A stretch of DNA of 20,346 bases from Solimonas sp040754295. GTDB taxonomy: Bacteria > Pseudomonadota > Gammaproteobacteria > Nevskiales > Nevskiaceae. How positions within the stretch are numbered: position 1 is the stretch's first letter; each line of letters begins with the position of its first letter. The notes under the pieces are model-generated. The model saw nothing but the letters and a program-made list of their open reading frames with translations. It did not search any database and was not told where the DNA came from. The stretch lies in the NCBI GenBank assembly GCA_040754295.1, contig JBFMCQ010000060.1:1-20346 (forward strand), read 5' to 3'. This document shows positions 1 through 6,183 of the stretch, piece by piece. Position numbers and translations under genes: made by a program.

Positions 1-1047
1 CAGCATCGCCTGGCGCGCCTCGCCGAGCAGGTGATTGCCGTCGTTGCTCGCCGAGCCGTCGACGCCGAGGCCGACGCGCACGCCGGCGTCGATCATCTGC
101 CGGATCGGCGCGATGCCGGACGCCAGGATCATATTGCTGCTCGGGCAATGGCAGACGCCGCTGCCGTGCCGGGCCAGCTTGCCGATGTCGCCCTCGCCCG
201 GATGCACCATGTGCGCAAACCAGACGTCGTCGCCGAGCCATTCGACGGACTCGGCGTAGTCGAGCGGCCGCAGGCCGTATTTCGCCTGGCAGTAGCGGTT
301 CTCGTCGAGCGTCTCGCCCAGGTGCGTGTGCAGGCGCACGTGGCGATGGCGGCGCGCCAGGCGCGCGCTCTGCCGCATCAGCTCGCCGCTGACCGAGAAC
401 GGCGAGCACGGCGCCAGGCCGATGCGCAGCATCGAGCCCGGCGCCGGATCGTGGAAGCGGTCGATCACGCGCTCGCAGTCGGCGAGGATCGCGTCCTCGT
501 CCTCGACCAGCCGGTCCGGCGGCAGGCCGCCGCGGCTCTGGCCGAGGCTCATCGAGCCGCGCGTGGGGTGGAAGCGCACGCCCAGTTCGGCGGCGGCGCG
601 GATCGCGTCGTCCAGGCGCGCGCCGTTGGGAAACATGTACAGGTGATCGGCGACGGTGGTCGCGCCCGACAGCAGCAGCTCGCAAAGGCCGAGCCTGGCG
701 CTCAGATAGACCGCCTCCGCGTCCATGCGGCCCCAGATCGGATAGAGCTTCTTGAGCCAGTCGAACAGCCCCAGGCCGCCGGCGGTACCGAGGCTGCGCG
801 TCAGCGTCTGGTAGAGATGATGGTGGCCGTTGACCAGCCCCGGCATCAGCACGCAGCCGGCCAGATCGAAGCGGCGATCCGGCGCGCGCCCGGCCGGCGC
901 CTCGGCGATCCAGGCCTCGAGCTCGGAGCGCGTGCCGATCTTCTCGATCCAGCCCTCGCGCACAAAGGCCGCGCCGTCGCGGATCTCGCGGCCGGCATCG
1001 TCGTGGGTCACCAGTACGTCGGCGCCCGCCAGCAGCAGCTTCGTCAA
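1..1047 (-). CDS. 8-oxoguanine deaminase (amidohydrolase superfamily), C-terminus cut by window edge
   Basis: Predicted cytosolic zinc enzyme that deaminates 8-oxoguanine to urate; this feeds oxidised guanine into the urate pathway encoded at the other end of the window. About 349 codons are visible (the family is about 450). The first metal motif GHHHLYQTLTR lies near residues 74-84. HTHLGE, HCPSSNMILASG and GVDGSASNDG follow in the order expected for COG0402 deaminases, and the Q-T-L-T-R stretch fits the 8-oxoguanine/hydroxyatrazine branch. A TTG start at 1047 is chosen because GGAG sits 9 bases upstream. An in-frame ATG at 1095 would add 16 residues that do not resemble the family and lacks a ribosome-binding site. 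The gene lies downstream of the oxygenase on the same strand and is probably co-transcribed. P. aeruginosa PA0142, experimentally shown to be 8-oxoguanine deaminase, has comparable neighbours. A related aminohydrolase specificity cannot be excluded. Confidence 0.85.
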   Translation of the reverse strand, partial: MTKLLLAGADVLVTHDDAGREIRDGAAFVREGWIEKIGTRSELEAWIAEAPAGRAPDRRFDLAGCVLMPGLVNGHHHLYQTLTRSLGTAGGLGLFDWLKKLYPIWGRMDAEAVYLSARLGLCELLLSGATTVADHLYMFPNGARLDDAIRAAAELGVRFHPTRGSMSLGQSRGGLPPDRLVEDEDAILADCERVIDRFHDPAPGSMLRIGLAPCSPFSVSGELMRQSARLARRHRHVRLHTHLGETLDENRYCQAKYGLRPLDYAESVEWLGDDVWFAHMVHPGEGDIGKLARHGSGVCHCPSSNMILASGIAPIRQMIDAGVRVGLGVDGSASNDGNHLLGEARQAML

Positions 1048-1103
1048 GATTTTTGGCTCCGCATCAGATGCGCGTGGCGTCAGGCGGCGCGACATGACCG
1101 CCG

Positions 1104-1122
1104 TAGCGCGGTAAAAGCGCTA
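1104..1122. other. Small inverted repeat between oxygenase and 8-oxoguanine deaminase
   Basis: TAGCGC and GCGCTA arms of 6 bases flank a 7-base spacer, in the gap between the two minus-strand genes. On the minus strand the loop holds TTTT but no T-run follows the stem, so this is not a convincing terminator. It could be an RNA hairpin that tunes expression of the deaminase, or chance. Confidence 0.25.
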
Positions 1123-1151
1123 GCCCGGCGTCGGCCGCATCGCCAGCTCGA

Positions 1152-2273
1152 TCAGACCGGGCACCTGCTTTCAAGCTGCTCGGCCGCCCGCACGCGTTCG
1201 GCTTCCTTGCCGGCCCTCGTGTTGACGATGCCGGCGCGCGAGCCGGCAAGCTTGGCGGCCAGGTGCTCGCCGACGGTGATCGGCGGATAGGCGCTGCCGC
1301 CGGCAGCGATGCAGGACGGCAGCGTCTCGATCAGCGCGTCGAAGTTGCCGTCGTGGAAGTACGCGGCCGAGCGGCGGCGCTGCAGCTTGCCGTCGACGAT
1401 GGGCGGTCGTACGCGATGCAGCGTCGAGCGCCAGCGGTCGTTGGTCCAGCGCGCGGTGAGATCGCCGAGATTGACGAGCAGTGTGCCCGGCGCCGGCATC
1501 ACCTCGTGCCAGACGCCGTCGGCGCCGAGCACCTGCAGGCCCGGCACCGGATCGGCCCAGAGCACGGTGACGATGCCGTAGTCGGTATGCGCGCCCATGC
1601 CGGCCGGCGTCTCGTCCTGCAGCTCGAGCCCTTGCGGCAGCGCGTAGTGGACCATGCGCAGCACGTCGACCGAGTGGTCGGTGACCGCGGCGAAGCGGTC
1701 CGGCGGCACCTGCAGGGCGTCGGCGAAGATACGGCACAGCGTGCGCGCCACGCGACCGGCTTCGCTGAAATACGCCGACACCGCGGCCCGGAAGCGCGCG
1801 CCGTCGAAGCCCTCGCCGCTCTGCGGCCAGAGGTTCTCGGCGTAGACCTCGGCCGGCAGCGCCAGCTGCGGAAACTCGGCGGCGGCGGTGCCGACGTTGA
1901 AGGCCTCGAAGTAGTCCTTGAGCCGCGACGGCGATTGCAGGCCCAGCGACAGGCTCAGCGACTCGCTTTGCGGCGGCGTGTAGCCGCGGTTGATCTGCGG
2001 CGGCGCGCGGTCGCGCAGCTTGGTTTCGAGCCCCTGGCCGAAGTAGGCGTCGATCGCGCCGGCCAGCCCGGCGAGCACCGCCGGCGCGATGCCGTGACCG
2101 CGGATCTGCAGGAAGCCGACCTCGCGACAGGCCCTGTCCAGCTCGGCGGCGACGCGGGCGCGCGCGAGCCGCCCGGCGCCCGCGCCGCTGCCGGCGACAT
2201 AGGGCGTGATATCGACCACAGGCACCGCAAAGGGGCGCGCCTGTCTCTTCGCCGACTGCTCATCGTGCTGCAT
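1152..2273 (-). CDS. 2-oxoglutarate/Fe(II)-dependent oxygenase, isopenicillin N synthase family
   Basis: A 373-residue non-haem iron oxygenase. The N-terminal DIOX_N-type domain (about 15-150) contains REVGFLQIRGHGI. The catalytic double-stranded beta helix has iron ligands in HTDYG (H229, D231) and H286 in STLHRV, and the 2-oxoglutarate-binding RxS pair is R300/S302. The ATG at 2273 is preceded by GGAGG at 9 bases, which fixes the start; the open frame continues upstream but lacks family similarity there. It is transcribed toward the 8-oxoguanine deaminase and diverges from the deaminase at 2463 across a shared regulatory region. P. aeruginosa PA0147, near PA0148 (adenine deaminase) and PA0142, is a similar oxidoreductase, so the purine link is recurrent. 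The substrate is unknown. Oxidation or N-demethylation of a purine-related compound is inference, and the family also includes 2-oxobutyrate-oxidase-like proteins. Confidence 0.85.
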   Translation of the reverse strand: MQHDEQSAKRQARPFAVPVVDITPYVAGSGAGAGRLARARVAAELDRACREVGFLQIRGHGIAPAVLAGLAGAIDAYFGQGLETKLRDRAPPQINRGYTPPQSESLSLSLGLQSPSRLKDYFEAFNVGTAAAEFPQLALPAEVYAENLWPQSGEGFDGARFRAAVSAYFSEAGRVARTLCRIFADALQVPPDRFAAVTDHSVDVLRMVHYALPQGLELQDETPAGMGAHTDYGIVTVLWADPVPGLQVLGADGVWHEVMPAPGTLLVNLGDLTARWTNDRWRSTLHRVRPPIVDGKLQRRRSAAYFHDGNFDALIETLPSCIAAGGSAYPPITVGEHLAAKLAGSRAGIVNTRAGKEAERVRAAEQLESRCPV

Positions 2274-2324
2274 CAACAAGGTCCTCCGCCGCCTCGCGGC
2301 TGCTGAATTCGGGCTCCCCGTCGG

Positions 2325-2382
2325 TTGTGCACAATCCTTGCTACGGATTGCATGCACGGTGCCGCCCGGTTCGCCATGCAAT
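2325..2382. promoter_or_regulatory. Putative operator: spaced TTGCATGCAA-like palindromes in divergent promoter region
   Basis: The 189-base gap between the divergent oxygenase and deaminase starts holds TTGTGCACAA (2325-2334) and TTGCATGCAC (2348-2357), with centres 23 bases apart. A weaker half-matching element, CCATGCAAT (2374-2382), is centred 24 bases further on. Read another way, the first two form the inverted repeat CAATCC-N7-GGATTG. The same paired architecture recurs at 12128-12157 and 12325-12358 upstream of the TonB receptor. Two helical turns of spacing suggests a cooperative or tetrameric regulator. Assignment to the GntR/FCD protein at 17971-18717 is inference. Confidence 0.55.
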
Positions 2383-2462
2383 CGGCCTGCCGTTCTGGCG
2401 GCCGACGCTGCGGCCGCGCCCGCCGACGGCCCTTTTCGTTCATCCGACGCGCCATGCAGAGC

Positions 2463-3467
2463 ATGTCCGACTTCATTGCCCAGCTGCCCAAAGCCGAGCT
2501 CCACGTGCACCTCGAAGGCACGCTCGAACCCGAGCTGAGCTTCGCGCTGGCCACGCGCAACGGCGTCCGGCTCGACTACGACACGCCCGAAGCGCTGATC
2601 GCCGCCTACGACTTCCACGACCTGCCGTCCTTTCTCGCCATCTACTACAAGGCCATGGAAGTGCTGGTCACCGAGCAGGATTTCTTCGAGCTGACCTACG
2701 CCTACCTGAAGAAGGCGCGCGAGCAGAACCTGCTGTACTGCGAGCCCTTCTTCGACCCACAGGCGCACACCAGCCGCGGCCTGGCCTTCGCCACCGTCAT
2801 CAGCGGCATCCACCGCGCGCAGGAGGCCGCGCGCGCCGAACTCGGCATCGACTCGCAGCTGATCCTGTGCTTCCTGCGCGACATGAGCGCCGAGTCGGCG
2901 ATGGACACGCTGCTCGCGTCGCTGCCGTTCAAGGACTGGATCGTCGGCGTCGGCCTGGACTCCGACGAGAAGGACAACCCGCCGCGCAAGTTCGCCGAAG
3001 TCTTTAGGCGGGCGCGCGAACACGGCTACAAGCTGACGATGCACTGCGACGTGCATCAGCCGAACACGCACGAGCACATCCGCCAGGTGCTCGAAGAGAT
3101 CGTCGTCGACCGCATCGACCACGGCATCAACACGCTCGATCAGCCGGCGCTGTACCAGGAGGTCGCCCGGCGCGACCTGGGGCTGACGGTCTGCCCGGTG
3201 TCGAACCGCTTCGTCGTGCAGAACCTGACGACGGCCGAGATCCGCCGCATGCTGGAGCTGGGCATGCGTGCGACGGTCAACTCCGACGACCCGGCCTACT
3301 TCCGCGCCTACCTCAACGAGAACCTGCAGGCCCTGGCCGACGACGGCATGACGCGCGAGGAGCTCGTGCAGCTCACGCGCAACGCCTTCGAGATCGCCTG
3401 GCTGCCGCAGGCGCGCCGCGCGCAGTACCTCGACACGCTGGAGCAGTACCTGCGGCAGGCCGCCTGA
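2463..3467 (+). CDS. Adenosine/adenine deaminase-like protein with HCDV in place of HAGE
   Basis: A 334-residue cytosolic TIM-barrel metalloenzyme of the adenosine/AMP deaminase family, colinear with the canonical paralogue at 12938. It keeps ELHVHLEGT (H14, H16), the metal-binding H194, RIDHG (H220) and NSDDPAYF (D275, D276). At the catalytic loop it reads MHCDVHQ. H194 is kept, but position 197, the proton-donor glutamate of HAGE enzymes, is valine, with D196 and H198 beside it. I recognise an HCD-x-x-Q branch among proteins annotated as adenosine deaminases but know of no settled substrate. The start at 2463 (MSDF) is chosen by alignment with the paralogue's MSDL; an in-frame ATG at 2454 would add three residues. 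The NUP lipoprotein follows 47 bases downstream with no terminator between, so the two are probably one transcript. Family membership is sure; the reaction is not. Confidence 0.85.
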   Translation: MSDFIAQLPKAELHVHLEGTLEPELSFALATRNGVRLDYDTPEALIAAYDFHDLPSFLAIYYKAMEVLVTEQDFFELTYAYLKKAREQNLLYCEPFFDPQAHTSRGLAFATVISGIHRAQEAARAELGIDSQLILCFLRDMSAESAMDTLLASLPFKDWIVGVGLDSDEKDNPPRKFAEVFRRAREHGYKLTMHCDVHQPNTHEHIRQVLEEIVVDRIDHGINTLDQPALYQEVARRDLGLTVCPVSNRFVVQNLTTAEIRRMLELGMRATVNSDDPAYFRAYLNENLQALADDGMTREELVQLTRNAFEIAWLPQARRAQYLDTLEQYLRQAA

Positions 3468-3514
3468 GGCCGCGCCGCATTCGCGCCGCAACCCAACGGT
3501 AAGGACACACGCCC

Positions 3515-4609
3515 ATGACGCCTGCTTTCCGGACCGCCGGCCGCGCGCTGCTGGCGCCGCTCGCCGCCCTCGCCCTGCTGGCCTGCTCGAAGGGCTCGCC
3601 GACGCCCGCGCCGGTCGCCGAGACGGTGGTCGCGCCGCAGCCGATTCCGGTCAAGGTCGTGGTGGTCAGCATGTTCGAGATCGGCGCCATCACCGGCGAT
3701 ACGCCGGGCGAGTTCCAGCTCTGGATCGAACGCCAGAAGCTCGACCGCGTGTATCCCTTCCCGATGGGCGAATACGAGCTGCGCATGAACGACGCCGGCG
3801 TGCTGGCGATCTGCACCGGCGGCGGCATCACCAACGCGGCGACCTCGATCATGGCGCTGGGCACCGATCCACGCTTCGATCTCCGGCACGCCTACTGGCT
3901 GGTCGCCGGCATCGCCGGCGGCGATCCGCAGGACGTTTCGCTCGGCACCGCCGCCTGGGCCCGGCACGTTGTGGACGGCGACCTGCTCTACGAGATCGAC
4001 GCGCGCGAGATGCCCAGGGACTGGCCCTACGGCCTGCTGCCACTGGGCGCCAAGAAGCCCAACGACAAGGCCGAGGGCTGGACCGTCGACACCATCCACT
4101 TCCCGCTCAACGCGAGACTCACAGCCTGGGCCTACGAGCTGACCAAGGACCATCCGGTGGCCGACAGCCCGGGCATCGCCGCATTCCGCCGGCAGTTCGA
4201 GGGTCTGCCCAACGCGGTCCGGCCGCCCTTCGTGACCATCGGCGACACCATGTCGTCGAGCACTTATTTCCACGGCGCGCGGATGACGCAGTGGGCCAAC
4301 GACTGGATGAAGCTGCAGGCCGGGCCGGAGGCCAATTTCATGATGTCGGCGATGGAAGACAGCGGCACGCTGACCGCGCTGCGCCGCCTGTCGCGCGCAC
4401 AGCGCGCCGACCTCGACCGCGTGCTGGTGCTGCGCACCGCCAGCAACTACAGCCAGCAGCCGCCCGGCAAGGAGGCGGCCTGGAGCGCAACCGCCGAATA
4501 CCCGGAAGGCGGCCGACCGGCGGTCGAGGCGGCCTATCAGGTCGGTAACATCGTCGTGCAGAAGCTGCTCGCCGGCTGGGACCGCTACCGCGACCAGCTG
4601 CCGGAATGA
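3515..4609 (+). CDS. Purine nucleoside permease (NUP) family lipoprotein, copy 1
   Basis: A 364-residue protein with an N-terminal lipoprotein signal: Arg residues, a hydrophobic Leu/Ala stretch, then the lipobox ending in LLAC with Cys24. A Pro/Ala linker precedes the conserved NUP domain (about 47-360), which carries KVVVVSMFEIG, TGDTPGEFQLW, AYWLVAGIAGGDP, SAMEDSGT and LRTASNYSQQPPG. The family (PF06516) is named for a yeast nucleoside transporter, but its fold relates to nucleoside phosphorylases and there are no membrane spans beyond the signal. A periplasmic, membrane-anchored nucleoside-binding or base-releasing role is therefore likelier than a permease (inference). AAGGA lies about 10 bases before the ATG. 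It follows the HCDV deaminase in a probable operon ended by the hairpin at 4853. A paralogue lies at 7701-8771. Confidence 0.85.
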   Translation: MTPAFRTAGRALLAPLAALALLACSKGSPTPAPVAETVVAPQPIPVKVVVVSMFEIGAITGDTPGEFQLWIERQKLDRVYPFPMGEYELRMNDAGVLAICTGGGITNAATSIMALGTDPRFDLRHAYWLVAGIAGGDPQDVSLGTAAWARHVVDGDLLYEIDAREMPRDWPYGLLPLGAKKPNDKAEGWTVDTIHFPLNARLTAWAYELTKDHPVADSPGIAAFRRQFEGLPNAVRPPFVTIGDTMSSSTYFHGARMTQWANDWMKLQAGPEANFMMSAMEDSGTLTALRRLSRAQRADLDRVLVLRTASNYSQQPPGKEAAWSATAEYPEGGRPAVEAAYQVGNIVVQKLLAGWDRYRDQLPE

Positions 4610-4649
4610 GCCTGCGCGGATTCCTTCGCTCTCGCCGCAGGGGCGATGG

Positions 4650-4848
4650 CGACGGCGTCGGAGCCGGTGGCGGGTGCACCCGGATCGCGCGTCTGCTTGG
4701 CTGCTTGATCTTGATCGGCAAACAGTAGCTCACGCCAGGCTTCGCGCAGGTGCCACTCGACGTACTAGGCGAGCATGCACAGGAAGATGTGGGTGCGCGC
4801 GCGATCGGCCAGGCGTTGATGGATCGGACGCACTTTCAGATCGATGGT
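4650..4848 (-). pseudogene. IS1634-type transposase, C-terminal remnant
   Basis: Reading the minus strand from 4845 gives IDLKVRPIHQRLADRARTH, then IFLCMLA, an in-frame TAG (4767-4765), then YVEWHLREAWRELLFADQD and a tail with TRDPGAPA. This matches my memory of the conserved C-terminal end of IS1634/IS4-superfamily transposases, where the interrupted position is normally the second tyrosine of AYYVEWH. The rest of the transposase is absent, and an in-frame TAA lies just upstream at 4851. It is therefore a dead fragment, lying against the 3' end of the NUP gene and overlapping no real gene. Confidence 0.75.
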
Positions 4849-4852
4849 TTAA

Positions 4853-4878
4853 GGCGCCTACGGGCGCCCTTTTTGTTT
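4853..4878 (+). terminator. Rho-independent terminator
   Basis: A GGCGCC stem (4853-4858), TACG tetraloop and second GGCGCC (4863-4868) are followed by CTTTTTGTTT. It lies between the NUP gene plus transposase scar and the nuclease-like gene at 4925, so it would end the deaminase-NUP transcript or a transcript from the lost insertion element. Confidence 0.8.
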
Positions 4879-4924
4879 GAGCGCCCGGCGGTTATGCTGA
4901 ATTCTGCGCCTGAGCAACTCAACC

Positions 4925-5689
4925 ATGACCGCGAATACCGAGCAAATCAAGGAAACGATTCGCCGGGAACTCCCCGGCCTGATCCAGCAGGACCCCGCGC
5001 TGCGCGCGTTCGTCCTCGACCTCACGCGCATGGAGTACGCCCCGAAGTCGGAAACGGAAAGCCGCTTCGACCGCATGCTGGAAGAGCTGCGCCGGGACCG
5101 TGAGGCACAGACCCGCAAGTGGGAGGAGCAGGCCCGCCGTTGGGACGAGCAGAAAGAGGAGCAGAACCGCAAGTGGGAAGAACAGGCCCGCCGTTGGGAC
5201 GAGCAGAAAGAGGAGCAGAACCGCAAATGGGAGGAAGCAGGCCAGCGGTTTGATCGCATCCATGAGGAAATCATGGAGCAGGCGCGCCGTCATGATCGCA
5301 GTATTGGCGCCCTGGGCGCGCGCTGGGGCACGCAGTCCGAAAAGGCCTTCCGCGATGCGCTGGCCGGCATCCTGGAAAAGAGCTTCGGCGTCAGCGTACT
5401 CCACGTCACGGAATACGACGACGCCGGTGAAGTCTTCGGCCGTCCCGACCAGGTCGAGCTCGACGTGATCATCCGGAACGGCACGCTGATCCTGTGCGAG
5501 CTGAAGTCGTCCATGGACAAGCCCGCGATGTACGCGTTCGAGCGAAAAGCCCGCTTCTACGAACGCCGCCACCAGCGCCAGGCCAGCCGCCTCATCGTCG
5601 TCTCGCCCATGATCGATGCGCGCGCGCGCAAGGTAGGCGAAAAGCTCGGCATCGAGATGTACGGGGATTCCATCGAGGTGCCTGCGTGA
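4925..5689 (+). CDS. DUF3782-like PD-(D/E)XK nuclease-fold protein with repeat-built coiled coil
   Basis: A 254-residue protein without signal peptide. Residues 1-40 form a helical head (ETIRRELPGLIQQDP). Residues 45-125 are highly charged coiled coil containing two copies of the 18-residue unit RKWEEQARRWDEQKEEQN (64-81, 82-99) plus a partial third. Residues 130-254 look like a restriction-endonuclease-like core: E139 in SEKAFRD, D180 in ELDVII and the pair E192-x-K194 in CELKSS. This fits the DUF3782-type proteins, whose function is not known. Its neighbours are transposon remnants rather than purine genes, and it starts afresh after a terminator, so it is probably a passenger acquired with mobile DNA. 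A role in DNA cleavage or defence is inference. No clear ribosome-binding site precedes the ATG. Confidence 0.75.
   Translation: MTANTEQIKETIRRELPGLIQQDPALRAFVLDLTRMEYAPKSETESRFDRMLEELRRDREAQTRKWEEQARRWDEQKEEQNRKWEEQARRWDEQKEEQNRKWEEAGQRFDRIHEEIMEQARRHDRSIGALGARWGTQSEKAFRDALAGILEKSFGVSVLHVTEYDDAGEVFGRPDQVELDVIIRNGTLILCELKSSMDKPAMYAFERKARFYERRHQRQASRLIVVSPMIDARARKVGEKLGIEMYGDSIEVPA
5114..5236 (+). repeat. 54-base in-frame tandem repeat in the coiled-coil coding region
   Basis: Units at 5114-5167 and 5168-5221 differ at only two of 54 bases, both silent glutamate third positions, and a 15-base third copy begins at 5222. Each unit encodes 18 residues, close to five helical turns, so gain or loss of a unit would change coiled-coil length without shifting the frame. 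Confidence 0.9.
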
Positions 5690-5737
5690 ACCCCGCTGGC
5701 AAGTGCCGCGGCGGCGCAGCGCAGCAGTGGCTTGCGC

Positions 5738-6014
5738 GCTTGATCAAGCCAACCAGCCGGCGATCACACCATGCACGATGCCCAGCACCGCGCCGATGGC
5801 CTCGGGTTTACTGGCGAACAGGAAGCGCAAGGGGTAAGGGAAGCTCAACACCCATTGCCGCAAACTCCTCGCGGACGTACGCAGGAAGCGAGCGGTCCTG
5901 CGCTTTGATGCGAGCAATGAAATCCGGGTAGTACGCCTCGACCAGCGCGTATAGCAGCGTGCGCTCGGGCGCGTGGCGGGCGTAGCGGGAAGCGACGTGG
6001 GTGCTGGCCCGGAT
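5738..6014 (-). pseudogene. IS91-type transposase remnant with internal deletion and frameshift
   Basis: On the minus strand, 6014-5855 encodes IRASTHVASRYARH and APERTLLYALVEAYYPDF up to REEFAA, the N-terminal start of IS91-like transposases. It then jumps frame into QWVLSFPYPLRFLFASKPE and IGAVLGIVHGVIAGWLI (5857-5738), which normally lies beyond the Cys-rich zinc-binding domain. That domain, the catalytic tyrosine region and the C-terminus are missing. The element is dead. Together with the 4650-4848 remnant it brackets the nuclease-like gene and abuts the truncated gene at 6042-6164. Confidence 0.75.
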
Positions 6015-6041
6015 TTTGTACGAAATGCTTAGCGTCTGATC

Positions 6042-6164
6042 GGGGGCCTGCCGTGCAGCTCGTATCTTGGTGAATTGACGCCGAACGAGGACTGCCTGCG
6101 CCTCGGCCCGATCGCCGCCAAGCAGGCTGCCTATTTCAGCCTGCACCTGCTCAAGTACCTGTAA
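6042..6164 (+). pseudogene. 3' remnant of an unidentified gene truncated by mobile DNA
   Basis: The frame ending at TAA 6162-6164 reads SSYLGELTPNEDCLRLG then PIAAKQAAYFSLHLLKYL. Nearly every third codon position is G or C, as in the genuine genes here, while the antisense reading is much less biased. An in-frame TAG lies just upstream of 6042, and the IS91 remnant begins about 28 bases before that point. The gene's 5' part is gone. The stop lies 19 bases before the adenosine deaminase start, so the lost gene was probably its operon partner. I do not recognise the family. Confidence 0.5.
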
Positions 6165-6183
6165 AGCCGAAACCGAAAACGCC

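Noticed and set aside
1048..1095. ATG at 1095 as the start of 8-oxoguanine deaminase
   Set aside because: In frame, but no ribosome-binding site, and the extra residues do not look like the family; TTG at 1047 has GGAG well placed.
2261..2273. A 13-base string shared between the oxygenase start and 12904-12916 near the adenine deaminase
   Set aside because: A single 13-base match is expected by chance in a window this size and nothing around it aligns.
5114..5236. Tandem repeat as a possible CRISPR or minisatellite element
   Set aside because: No spacers; the units are in frame and build the coiled coil of a protein.
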